DNA of 34,719 nucleotides from Calditrichia bacterium (GTDB lineage: Bacteria > Calditrichota > Calditrichia > Calditrichales > Calditrichaceae), in NCBI GenBank assembly GCA_026983775.1, contig JALSTK010000155.1, forward strand, positions 1 to 34,719, in the 5' to 3' direction. Under the pieces are notes generated by a model. The model had not been told where the DNA came from. It did no database searches and saw only the letters and a list, made by a program, of their open reading frames with translations. Numbering within the stretch: the first letter of the stretch is position 1; the number at the start of each line of letters is the position of its first letter. Below, piece by piece: positions 1 through 8,442 of the stretch. The translations under genes and the position numbers were made by a program.

Positions 1-1
1 A

Positions 2-610
2 GAAACCGATCCCCATTTGGAAATTTTTCGCAAGAAAGGATTGGAAGTTCTCTATCTGTATGATCCGGTAGATGAATTTGTGATGACCGGTTTGGCCAAG
101 TATAAAGAGTTTACTTTGACTTCGGTCGAGCAGGCCGATATGGGCAAGCTGGAAAAATTTGAAGATGTGGAAAAATCGGATGAGAAGATCGCTGCCCTGA
201 GCGAAGGTGAGCAGAGGGTCTTTAAAAAATTATTGGATAAGATTAAAGATATTCTTGGTGATCGGGTTACCGATGTACGTGAATCAAAACGTTTGAAAGA
301 CAGTGCCTCCTGCCTGGTGAGTCCGGATGGTGAAATGACTTCCCAAATGCAGAAGATTCTGCATATCATGAATAAGGACACATCCATACCGAAAAAAATA
401 TTTGAAGTGAACAAGGATCATAAACTGATTCGCAATTTACTGAAGATTTACAAAAATGATCCCAAGGATCCGTTTATTCAGGAGAGCGTAGAACAGTTGT
501 ATGAATCGGCTCTGTTATTGGAAGGGTATCTGACCGATCCTCACAAGCTGGTTAATCGTATCCAGGATATTCTGCTGAAAAGCAGCGATTGGCATCCGGG
601 AAATAAATAA
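2..610 (+). CDS. htpG: Chaperone HtpG (Hsp90 family), C-terminal part only
   Basis: This is the 3' end of an HtpG gene whose 5' part lies outside the window; the reading frame is open from base 2, so the first in-frame TTG at 17 is not a real start. About 202 residues are present. They cover the end of the middle domain (LEVLYLYDPVDEF, typical of Hsp90 proteins) and the C-terminal dimerisation domain with the HtpG-type blocks DSASCLV, a MQKILHIMN helix, NKDHKLI and an ESALLLEGYL stretch near the end. HtpG is a cytosolic ATP-dependent chaperone dimer. There is no MEEVD tail, as expected for a bacterial protein. It ends just before a strong terminator, so it closes its own transcription unit. 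The identification is firm from sequence recognition; nothing unusual is seen in the part that is present. Confidence 0.95.
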   Translation, partial: ETDPHLEIFRKKGLEVLYLYDPVDEFVMTGLAKYKEFTLTSVEQADMGKLEKFEDVEKSDEKIAALSEGEQRVFKKLLDKIKDILGDRVTDVRESKRLKDSASCLVSPDGEMTSQMQKILHIMNKDTSIPKKIFEVNKDHKLIRNLLKIYKNDPKDPFIQESVEQLYESALLLEGYLTDPHKLVNRIQDILLKSSDWHPGNK

Positions 611-632
611 AACAGAAAATCCGACTCTGATG

Positions 633-667
633 AAAAAGCCATTGTTCTTTTAATCAATGGCTTTTTT
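633..667 (+). terminator. Rho-independent terminator after htpG
   Basis: A near-perfect stem AAAGCCATTG / CAATGGCTTT (633-644 with 655-664), with a loop of about 10 bases, runs directly into a T-tract (662-667). It lies 22 bases after the htpG stop codon and separates htpG from the surface-protein operon that starts at 781. Confidence 0.9.
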
Positions 668-780
668 ATTTATACAGACATTTAAGAATATAGTTTTAAT
701 CTAAAGAATTTCTTATTATATTAACCTCGCTTTTAATTTAATAGAAGAAAGTAGTCAGGCTATTCGTTAAAGGTTCTAAT

Positions 781-3699
781 ATGAAAAAATATCTTTTTTT
801 CTTCTTCATTCTACCACTGATTTTATTCGGTCAGGCGCAAAGTCTGTTTTTTTCGGAATATGATGAAGGGAGTAGTAACAATAAGGCCCTGGAAATTTTT
901 AACGGAACCGGTGCCGAAGTTGATTTATCCAATTATCGTATTGCTCAGGCGGTGAACGGCGGCGGGTGGAAATATTACCATACCTTTCCGGCAGGAGCAA
1001 CCCTTGCTAATAACGATGTATGGGTAATGGTGGCCGACGCCATAGACCCGTCTCTTTTTGATCCCTCCAATGCCGATGAAGTGCTGGCCTATCCCAGCGT
1101 GGTTCATTTTAACGGGGATGATGCCAGGGCCTTGCAGATAACTACGGACGGTGGTAATAATTGGACAACGATTGACGTTATCGGCGATCCGGACAACGAT
1201 CCCGGAAACGGCTGGGCCGTGGCCGGCGTTGCGGAGGCAACCAAAGATCATACCCTGATCCGTAAAAGTACGGTAAATAAAGGCAATACGGACTGGGCGT
1301 CTTCTGCCGGGACCGATGCGACTAATTCGGAATGGATCGTTAAGGATCAAAATTATTTTTCCGATTTGGGAAAACATACCTTCGAAGGCGGAACACCGCC
1401 AACCGGGGATGGTACGGGAACGGTCACGGTTCAACCGAACGAAGTTACCGCAGATACAACGGTCGATTTAACCTTTACCTGTATCGGGGACAGTGGCTAT
1501 ACTTTAACTCAATTACAATTAACCGTAGCATCCGGGTGGAGCTGGTCCCAGAATTCTGCAGATGTATCTCTTCCCGGCGACGCCTTTACTACGGCAACGG
1601 TAACGGTTACTCAGGATACGATTCTGCTGGAAAATATTCAGCTAAGCGATTCGGTGAACGGTACCATAGTGGTCCATCAGCTAACCGCACCGGATCAGAT
1701 GACGAACAGTGTGTTTACCATAAAAACGGCGGTATCGGGTGGAACATTAACGGCGATTGCCGTCTCTCCTGCCGTGCGGATTACCGTGCCCACGCCTTTT
1801 GTATCGATTAAAGATATTCAGGAAAATGAAGCAACATATGACGGACAGACCGTTAAAATCCGAGCCGTGGTGGCCATAGGAGTGAATATAACCAGGAACG
1901 ATCGGACGGATGCCTATGTGCAGGACACCTCCGGCAGAGGAATCAATCTCAGCGATGCCAGTACCGATCATCCTGAATTGGTGCGCGGGAATCTGCTTGA
2001 AATCGAAGGAACCGTATCGAATTATACGGATAAGAACGGTGATGTAACGACCCAACTTGGAAATTTTACCCTGTCCCTGATTTCTCAGGGAAACGATGTC
2101 CCTGCCCTGGCTCACATGACAACCGCACAGGCCGGGAATATAGATCTGGAAGGTACCTTTATTCAAACCGTGGGAATTATTTCCGATAAGGCTACAGGCA
2201 TTGCCGGGGGCACGAATATTACTATCGACGACGGTTCGGGCCCGCTGCAAATGCGGATTTGGGACACCAGTGGTTTGGATCTGTCTTCTTTCGCGGTTGG
2301 AGATACCATGGGTGTCCGGGGAATCATCGATTCTTATAAGGGCAGGGCCCAGTTGTTAGTCGGATACCAGCAGGATGTATTTAAATCCCATCTGGCCCCG
2401 TCGTCCGACGGAAAAGGTTTGGTGTCTGTAGAGCCGGATAGTGTGGGCAGGAAGGAATCCGTTTCGTTACAGTTTACAATGAGCGTCTCCGAAGAAGATA
2501 CCCTGGGCGAGGTTCAATTAGTTCTCCCCGGAAACTGGCAATGGACAAATTCAAGCGGGGATGTAGTTGCTGCCGATGGTTTTAACGGGGCTAATGTCAC
2601 GGTTGATAACTCTGTGATTACTTTATCGGGTTTGGAACTAAATGCTTCTCAGACCGGGACTCTCACTATAAACAATCTGACCAGCCCCGATGCCGATACC
2701 TCTTCGACCTTTACTTTTCAAACAGCAGGCTTGAATGGTAAGTTGAAGGCCATCGAAAATCAACCGGTAGTTCTGGTTGGAAAAGGTACCAGTATTTCCA
2801 CTATTTCTATAAAGGATGCCAGAGAATTACCTGCGGGCTCTTCCGTTACCATAAGAGGGGTTATCACAATCGGTGCCGGGGTTCTCCGTACAAACTTCAC
2901 CGATGCCTATATCCAGGATGAATCCGGGTTTGGCCTGAACGTTTACAACGGTTCATCGAATTTAGATTCAAAAATAAAGCGTGGTAATCTGGTGATTCTT
3001 CGGGGAGTAACGGATTCGTACCAGGGGAAAATGGAAATAAAGAATTACACTGCCACGGTTCTTAAAACCGATGTGGCTATTCCGGGAGTGCTCTTTCTCA
3101 GCACGGAAGAGGCTTCTTCCACCATGTATGAAGGCTCATTCGTCAAGATTAAGGGAGCCATCATGGAGAAAACCTATAGCGGAGGGGGTACAAATATTGT
3201 CCTGGACGATGGTACCGGTCCGGTGACCGTCCGGGTTTGGGATACGGCCAATTTGGATTTATCGGCTTATGCGGTTGGCGATTATGTGGTAATTCACGGG
3301 GTCATCAGTATCTACAGTAATGCCGGCCAGGTTCTGTTGGCCTACCAGGAAGATATTGCCCGGCCTCAATTTAACGGTAGTCCTACCAGTTTACAGGTTG
3401 TTAATAAACCGTTTGTTCCCGATCGGGGAGAGACGATGGTTATCAAATACAGCGCTGGCGCCCAGAATACGCATATCACCTTGCGTGTGTTCGATCTGGC
3501 CGGTAGACTGGTTACCACCCTTAAAGATGGTGAGGGGTTGCCGTTTCCGACTCAAATCGAATGGGATGGACGCGATCAGGTAGGGCAATGGGTCCCATTG
3601 GGAACCTATATCTGTCATTTGGAAGTCATTAATGATGACAATGGAAAACGGACGGTTAAAATTGCCCCAATTGTAGTTGGAACTGTTTTAAGTCATTAA
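781..3699 (+). CDS. Secreted surface protein: lamin-tail domain, duplicated OB-fold units, FlgD-like Ig C-terminus
   Basis: The 972-residue exported protein starts with a signal peptide (about 1-20, KKYLFFFFILPLILFGQAQ). Residues about 21-200 resemble a lamin-tail domain of the extracellular-nuclease-associated type (FFSEYDEGSSNNKALEIFNGTG, then VWVMVADA and DHTLIRKSTV). Two long homologous units follow at about 209-540 and 542-865; each has a beta-rich part and an OB-fold, YhcR-like part (DAYVQDTSGRGINL / DAYIQDESGFGLNV; IDDGSGPLQMRIWDT / LDDGTGPVTVRVWDT). Residues about 876-972 are a FlgD-like Ig domain (ITLRVFDLAGRLVTTL, IEWDGRD, LGTYICHLEV), which in FCB bacteria often serves as a C-terminal surface-sorting module. 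No nuclease catalytic domain is visible. The family suggests nucleic-acid binding at the cell surface, but that is inference. It heads a five-gene operon. The ATG has only a weak AAAGG upstream. Confidence 0.8.
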   Translation: MKKYLFFFFILPLILFGQAQSLFFSEYDEGSSNNKALEIFNGTGAEVDLSNYRIAQAVNGGGWKYYHTFPAGATLANNDVWVMVADAIDPSLFDPSNADEVLAYPSVVHFNGDDARALQITTDGGNNWTTIDVIGDPDNDPGNGWAVAGVAEATKDHTLIRKSTVNKGNTDWASSAGTDATNSEWIVKDQNYFSDLGKHTFEGGTPPTGDGTGTVTVQPNEVTADTTVDLTFTCIGDSGYTLTQLQLTVASGWSWSQNSADVSLPGDAFTTATVTVTQDTILLENIQLSDSVNGTIVVHQLTAPDQMTNSVFTIKTAVSGGTLTAIAVSPAVRITVPTPFVSIKDIQENEATYDGQTVKIRAVVAIGVNITRNDRTDAYVQDTSGRGINLSDASTDHPELVRGNLLEIEGTVSNYTDKNGDVTTQLGNFTLSLISQGNDVPALAHMTTAQAGNIDLEGTFIQTVGIISDKATGIAGGTNITIDDGSGPLQMRIWDTSGLDLSSFAVGDTMGVRGIIDSYKGRAQLLVGYQQDVFKSHLAPSSDGKGLVSVEPDSVGRKESVSLQFTMSVSEEDTLGEVQLVLPGNWQWTNSSGDVVAADGFNGANVTVDNSVITLSGLELNASQTGTLTINNLTSPDADTSSTFTFQTAGLNGKLKAIENQPVVLVGKGTSISTISIKDARELPAGSSVTIRGVITIGAGVLRTNFTDAYIQDESGFGLNVYNGSSNLDSKIKRGNLVILRGVTDSYQGKMEIKNYTATVLKTDVAIPGVLFLSTEEASSTMYEGSFVKIKGAIMEKTYSGGGTNIVLDDGTGPVTVRVWDTANLDLSAYAVGDYVVIHGVISIYSNAGQVLLAYQEDIARPQFNGSPTSLQVVNKPFVPDRGETMVIKYSAGAQNTHITLRVFDLAGRLVTTLKDGEGLPFPTQIEWDGRDQVGQWVPLGTYICHLEVINDDNGKRTVKIAPIVVGTVLSH
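1405..3375 (+). repeat. Tandem duplication inside the surface-protein gene
   Basis: Two homologous segments of about 325-330 codons follow each other (roughly 1405-2400 and 2404-3375). Shared landmarks occur in the same order: DGTGTVTVQPNEV / DGKGLVSVEPDSV, GWSWSQNSADV / NWQWTNSSGDV, TAYIQD-type blocks, RGNLLEIEG / RGNLVILRG, the LDLSSFAVGD / LDLSAYAVGD pair and AQLLVGYQQD / QVLLAYQED. The protein copies are clearly diverged, so this is an old domain-pair duplication and not a recent slip. Confidence 0.75.
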
Positions 3700-3733
3700 T
3701 AAGCTTGTTATTTGAACAATAAACGGGGAAACA

Positions 3734-4600
3734 ATGAAGAAGGTTACTATTTTTTTAATGGTGCTGTTGATCGGTCAACTAAGTTATGGCGGGGTTTTTA
3801 GTGGCCGTTATCCTTCGGCCCGGGCCATGGGCATGAGTGATGCTTATGTAGCCATTGCCAATGATGTATGGGCCCCTTACTACAATCCGGCCGGATTAGC
3901 TGATCTGAACCGTTTTCAATTTGCTACGGCCTTACAACGTCCCTTTAATCAGACTTTTTTAAGCAATGCCTTCTTGGGCGCGGCCCTGCCTTTGCCGGGT
4001 AAATATGGGACCGTAGGAGTAACCGTTGAAACTTATGGGGTCAAGTATCAGGGATACCAGTTGTCGAATGAGACCACGGCAACATTTAGCCATGGATTCT
4101 TTCTGCTGAATGATGTTCACTCCACTCTGTCGGTTGGATATAATGTTAAATATTATTACTGGCAGTTAGGGCACTCTGTCGGCGGCCTGAATTTGGGGTC
4201 CGCCGGGGCCTTCGGCCTTGATCTAGGTTTGCAGGCTTCTCTGTATCAACGTACCTATGCGGGTGTTTACGTTTATAACATAAATACTCCTACAATGGGT
4301 GCGGAAACGGCTTATGATCTGCCGGTACGGGTTGCTGCGGGATTTGCCTATCGTCCGCTCACCGGGCTGGTTACGGCCATCTCTTTGGATAAAACGATTG
4401 GCTACGACACCGAGGTTAAGGGAGGGATAGAATTTTTTCCGGTTAAATGGCTTGCCTTCAGAGGGGGAGCATCGACCAACCCGAATCGCTTCTCCCTGGG
4501 ATTTGGACTCAATTATCATGGTTTTTTCTTTGATTATTCGTTTCAGAACCATCCGGTTTTACCGGAAACCCATAAAATCAGTTTAATGTATCAACTTTAA
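3734..4600 (+). CDS. PorV/PorQ-type outer-membrane beta-barrel protein
   Basis: The protein has 288 residues with a signal peptide (about 1-19, KKVTIFLMVLLIGQLSYG). The block after it, YPSARAMGMSDAYVAIANDVWAPYYNPAGLAD, is the signature of the PorV/PorQ/UPF0164 group: a GM-(S/G)-x-A-(Y/F)-x-A strand followed by a YYNPAGLA motif. The rest alternates short hydrophobic strands and turns and ends in a strand (KISLMYQL), as expected of an outer-membrane barrel. In Bacteroidota PorV shuttles type IX cargo; here the direct upstream neighbour ends in a FlgD-like domain, so a cargo-partner relation is possible. A GGGGAA ribosome site lies 6-7 bases before the ATG. Family placement is good; the precise role is inferred from context. 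Confidence 0.8.
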   Translation: MKKVTIFLMVLLIGQLSYGGVFSGRYPSARAMGMSDAYVAIANDVWAPYYNPAGLADLNRFQFATALQRPFNQTFLSNAFLGAALPLPGKYGTVGVTVETYGVKYQGYQLSNETTATFSHGFFLLNDVHSTLSVGYNVKYYYWQLGHSVGGLNLGSAGAFGLDLGLQASLYQRTYAGVYVYNINTPTMGAETAYDLPVRVAAGFAYRPLTGLVTAISLDKTIGYDTEVKGGIEFFPVKWLAFRGGASTNPNRFSLGFGLNYHGFFFDYSFQNHPVLPETHKISLMYQL

Positions 4601-4619
4601 GAAACAAAACTGAGACGAT

Positions 4620-7154
4620 ATGCGACTAAAAATTTTATTATTTTCGATGCTGCTTTTAATTAGTTCGGCCTGGGCTCAGAAGAGTAAAACTCTTACAATT
4701 CCGAAGCAGTTAGACATTAATCACGCCAGCTTAAAAGAGATCGCCGCTTTACCGATTCCTTCGGCTCTGGCCGAAAATATTTATGAACAAATCACCTACC
4801 GCGGCCATTTGACCAGCGTATATGAATTACAGCACGTAAAAGGAATGACCCGGACCCTCTTTAATATCATTAAACCTCTGATCCGCATCGAGCCGTATAC
4901 GGCGATGACCACGGTACAGGAGCGGATTGAGCAGATTTATTACCGGTTGGATCGCTGGAGTTCCGGTGAAGGAGTGAACGATGCTCTGGTTGATCTGTGG
5001 ATTGAAAAAGCATTGGAGCCTATGAACGTGAATTCAGCACGCTACGATCAGTTGGTAAACCTGCAGAATGTCTCTCCGATCGATGCGGTGGCGATTTTAA
5101 AGCAGCGCAGTGAAATTCACTGGTTTCGCGATGCACGTGATTTGCGGCGTACTCCGGGCCTTTCCAATTATGCTTATCGTACGGCCCGTTATTTTTTAAC
5201 CTATCAGGATGTGGCGGAAACAGGTTGGCACGGCAATATTTTGATCCGCATGGATAACACACCGTTTATGGCCAATGTAGGTGATCAAACTCAGGAAGCG
5301 GGTTTATCCGCTATTTCCAGCAAGATAAAAACCGGTTATAATTTGTTGCCCAATGTGTATTATAAAACCCGTCTTTCTTACGGACATCATGTAAAAGTCG
5401 GTTTGTCCTATGTACGAAATCTGAGTGAACCGAATCATTATGTCCAAGCGGGCGGTCTTAAAATTCCGGATGGGAAATTCTATGTGGGGCTGGAAAATAT
5501 TCGATTAGGTGATCTGGAACTGAAAAAGGTCTTTATCGGTAATTACAGCGTAACGCTCGGCCAGGGTGTGATCATGGAAAACACGGATTTCTTTATCCCC
5601 CGGAAATCGGGTTACGGTTTTCGTAAACGTTTTACAGGCCTGGCCGGAGATAATTCGCGCACCAGGGAATATACGTTACGCGGCCTGGCCGCTGAAGGTG
5701 CTTATCAGAAGTTAAGCGCTTTGGGCTTTATTTCATTCGACACACGGGATGCTATTCTCAATAAAAAACCTTTCAATAGTCGGGACGGAGTGGGGTTTAA
5801 TCATCTAATCGTTTTGGATCAGCGCTTTCCCTATGCCCTGGATGATTCTTTGCGTGGCCCGGACAGCCTGAAGTTAAGCTGGTTGAACAGTGTTAAAGAA
5901 CTGACCTACGGAGGGCATCTTCAGTACAATTTTATACCGGGAACCTATGTAGGACTTAGCTTTTATGAAAGTGCTTACAATCGTCCCATCGATCCGGATC
6001 CCTATCAGGTTGTCGGGCAGGATTATCGTGGTAATGAAAACTGGGACCTGCGCCAGGTTACGGCCGATGCGGAAATCAAACAGGATTATGGCGGTAATAT
6101 TGCCAGAGCCACCAATCCGTTGTGGAGTGCCGCCGTTTCCATGCGCCGGGTATATGGGTTTGACTTTCAGACTGTATATAAAAATATCGCCCTGCAAGGA
6201 GAATATGGGGAATTGGATAAAGGAGGCAATCTTTTTAAACTGGGAGACGACCCGAAGGCTTTCGTTCTGTCCGCCTATTTACAATATCCCAATTTCAATA
6301 TTCTGGGCTTGTATCGCAATTATGACCTGGGTTTCGATAATCCTTATCAACGATCATTTTCGAATAGCCGCCGTTATAAGGGTACCATTTTTGAGGATTA
6401 TTATTACTTACAATCTGCACTTTACGGTCAACTCTACGAGAATAATCCGCAACCGCAGGCCGAAGAAGGGTTTTACATCAGTTCTTTTTATCAGATGAAT
6501 AGAAAAATAACGACCCGTATCCAATATGATAACTGGATGCGTAAATCGGATGCGGCCAAGCAATACCGTTTAGTGGGTACGATCGACTATAAGCCCGTAT
6601 ATCCTTTAACTGTTCAACTCAGGCAGAAATGGCAAGCCAGGGAAGAACAAAATGAATTAACCCCCAATCAATTTTACCGAAACCTGGAATTCAGAGGAAG
6701 ATTGCGCATGCGTCTTTCCGCTTACGATAATCTGGATTTGATGTATGCCTCTTCCAAATTGGTGGTGCATCCCAGGCCGAGAGTCTTCGGCGATATGGCC
6801 CTGGATGGCGAAGCCATAACCGCCAATTTTATCCATAATTTCAATCATAATTTAAAAATCAGCGGCATGCTTGCCTATTACAAAGGCTTTCTGTGGAATT
6901 TCGAAGACACCCAATTTGTTGTAATGGATAGTCGCAGAGGGGCGCTTCGTTATTGGTTCTCCGTCTATAGTCGGATGAGCCATAATCTGTCCTTACGATT
7001 GAAATATACTACGGATCACGGTCTGCCTATTTCCAATATTCAATTTAATCCGAACCAATCTATTCTTGATGAAAATCCGGGTAAAACCTTTACGGCATAT
7101 TGGAACAGACCGTTTGGCAACATGTTTTATTTTGAACTTAATTACAATTTCTGA
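4620..7154 (+). CDS. Tandem helix-hairpin-helix (ComEA-like) domain fused to an outer-membrane barrel
   Basis: The protein has 844 residues with a signal peptide (about 1-19, ending SSAWAQ). Two ComEA-like HhH units follow. The first is at about 30-90 (LDINHASLKEIAALP, then YELQHVKGMTRTLFNIIKPL). The second is at about 134-195 (MNVNSARYDQLVNL, then ARDLRRTPGLSNYAYRTARYF). The remaining ~640 residues are rich in alternating aromatic strands with many Y/F/N/R residues and end in YFELNYNF, a barrel-like terminal strand. The GIG turn of the first hairpin of each unit is altered (PIPSA, NVSPI), so DNA binding may be weakened. Proteins of this layout are common in FCB genomes and, as far as I know, lack an assigned function. 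It sits 19 bases after the PorV-like gene and 12 before the next barrel gene, so it is surely co-transcribed. Confidence 0.78.
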   Translation: MRLKILLFSMLLLISSAWAQKSKTLTIPKQLDINHASLKEIAALPIPSALAENIYEQITYRGHLTSVYELQHVKGMTRTLFNIIKPLIRIEPYTAMTTVQERIEQIYYRLDRWSSGEGVNDALVDLWIEKALEPMNVNSARYDQLVNLQNVSPIDAVAILKQRSEIHWFRDARDLRRTPGLSNYAYRTARYFLTYQDVAETGWHGNILIRMDNTPFMANVGDQTQEAGLSAISSKIKTGYNLLPNVYYKTRLSYGHHVKVGLSYVRNLSEPNHYVQAGGLKIPDGKFYVGLENIRLGDLELKKVFIGNYSVTLGQGVIMENTDFFIPRKSGYGFRKRFTGLAGDNSRTREYTLRGLAAEGAYQKLSALGFISFDTRDAILNKKPFNSRDGVGFNHLIVLDQRFPYALDDSLRGPDSLKLSWLNSVKELTYGGHLQYNFIPGTYVGLSFYESAYNRPIDPDPYQVVGQDYRGNENWDLRQVTADAEIKQDYGGNIARATNPLWSAAVSMRRVYGFDFQTVYKNIALQGEYGELDKGGNLFKLGDDPKAFVLSAYLQYPNFNILGLYRNYDLGFDNPYQRSFSNSRRYKGTIFEDYYYLQSALYGQLYENNPQPQAEEGFYISSFYQMNRKITTRIQYDNWMRKSDAAKQYRLVGTIDYKPVYPLTVQLRQKWQAREEQNELTPNQFYRNLEFRGRLRMRLSAYDNLDLMYASSKLVVHPRPRVFGDMALDGEAITANFIHNFNHNLKISGMLAYYKGFLWNFEDTQFVVMDSRRGALRYWFSVYSRMSHNLSLRLKYTTDHGLPISNIQFNPNQSILDENPGKTFTAYWNRPFGNMFYFELNYNF

Positions 7155-7166
7155 TAGGGAAAACGT

Positions 7167-8435
7167 ATGAAGTATCTGTTTTTTTGTTTTATTCTTATAA
7201 TGGGAGTCAACCTGGCTATTGCCCAGAGCGGAGATTTTAATACTTCGACCATGAAATATGGCCAATTTGTTGAATTTAATTCGGCCCGTGACCTGGGAAT
7301 GGGCGGCAGTGGTCTGGCCGGGGCGGATGCCTTTTCGGCTTTGTATTATAACCCGGCTCTGATTTTCGGCCAGCAAAAAAGGCTGGGCCTTCAGGTCGGA
7401 GTCCGGATGAAGAAGGACATTGAGGACCGTTCTTATCCGTATTACGATTCGTTTGCCGGATTTAATGATTACGGCACGTATGTTTATAACAGTACTTGGT
7501 ATAATGATTTTTACGGAACGATCGTTATCCGTCCGGGTTTAAAAAAACTGACCTTAGCCGCCGGCTACTACCCCTTTTTGGATTTTAATTATAACTATCA
7601 TGAAGAGGTGCGGGATCCTGTTAATAAAAGCGATAAGCTGTTGGGGTACAATACCATCGAGAATAAGGGGACGTTAAATTCGATTCCTGTGGCAGCGGCC
7701 TATGAAATTGTGCCGAATTTAATTGTAGGAACCCAGATGGCTGCTCTTTTCGGGTCCGTAACCAAGGATGTTATCATAGATCCCAAGACAACAGATTTTC
7801 AGCATATCGCCCGTAACGAAACGTACGAACGTACTCTTAAGCAAACACCGCTTCTTTTCTCCCTGGGTTTGCATTATAAATTAAATCAACGCGCAGCCTT
7901 TGGCGTAAAGGCCCGTTTACCATTCCGCTTATCGTTTACTCAGACCGTAAGGAACAATATCGGGGATTCAATTGCAATGGTTACGACTTCCCGGATTACT
8001 TATCCATTGCGTTTTGCCGGCGGCATGGAATATCGCTTCAAAAATGTATTGGAAGCGCGCATCAATCTTGATTTCACCTACGATTTCTGGTCTCAGGCGG
8101 ATAATGATCCAAGTTTGAATTTCAGAGATACGTATACCTTCAATCTGGGAGTGGAGCATCTTTTTTACAATTATATCCCTTTGCGAATCGGGTTTTTATA
8201 TGGCACCATGCGGGAAAGTGCCGATTTTAGCCGCAGCGCTTTAACTCTCGGCAGTGGTTTTAATGTCATGGGTGCTCAAATTAATATGGCCGGCGGTCTC
8301 TCTACTCTGGAATATTATCAGGATGATCTTTTCCCCAATTCATTGTATAATTTCCCGGATCGAACCGATAAGGACAGGGTTAAACTGACCCATTTCTTTT
8401 TGCGTCTGGATGTACGATACGCATTAAATTTTTAA
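7167..8435 (+). CDS. FadL/OmpP1-like outer-membrane barrel protein
   Basis: The protein has 422 residues with a signal peptide (about 1-20, YLFFCFILIMGVNLAIAQ). After it comes NSARDLGMGGSGLAGADAFSALYYNPAL, the N-terminal signature shared by FadL/OmpP1 and PorV-type barrels (GMGG, A-x-A-x-x-x-YYNPA). Strands alternate to the end, and the last residues (RYALNF) close with Phe, which fits recognition by the BAM machinery. FadL-type proteins carry hydrophobic molecules across the outer membrane; a specific substrate cannot be read from the sequence. It is the second barrel of this N-terminal type in the operon, and differs clearly from the shorter PorV-like protein at 3734. It lies 12 bases after the HhH-barrel gene and 7 before the 5'-nucleotidase-like gene. 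Confidence 0.75.
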   Translation: MKYLFFCFILIMGVNLAIAQSGDFNTSTMKYGQFVEFNSARDLGMGGSGLAGADAFSALYYNPALIFGQQKRLGLQVGVRMKKDIEDRSYPYYDSFAGFNDYGTYVYNSTWYNDFYGTIVIRPGLKKLTLAAGYYPFLDFNYNYHEEVRDPVNKSDKLLGYNTIENKGTLNSIPVAAAYEIVPNLIVGTQMAALFGSVTKDVIIDPKTTDFQHIARNETYERTLKQTPLLFSLGLHYKLNQRAAFGVKARLPFRLSFTQTVRNNIGDSIAMVTTSRITYPLRFAGGMEYRFKNVLEARINLDFTYDFWSQADNDPSLNFRDTYTFNLGVEHLFYNYIPLRIGFLYGTMRESADFSRSALTLGSGFNVMGAQINMAGGLSTLEYYQDDLFPNSLYNFPDRTDKDRVKLTHFFLRLDVRYALNF

Positions 8436-8442
8436 CTTAATA

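Noticed and set aside
925-2250. Long minus-strand frames inside the lamin-tail protein gene
   Set aside because: They lie opposite a gene with a signal peptide, recognisable domains and an internal duplication; no ribosome site or family match.
3705-3719. TTGTT-N5-AACAA hairpin between the first two surface-operon genes
   Set aside because: Only five AT-rich pairs; expected by chance, and the genes look co-transcribed.
5222-5240. TTGGCACGG inside the HhH-barrel gene as a sigma-54 promoter
   Set aside because: The -24 half matches but no GC/GT doublet lies 10 bases later, and it is within a coding region.
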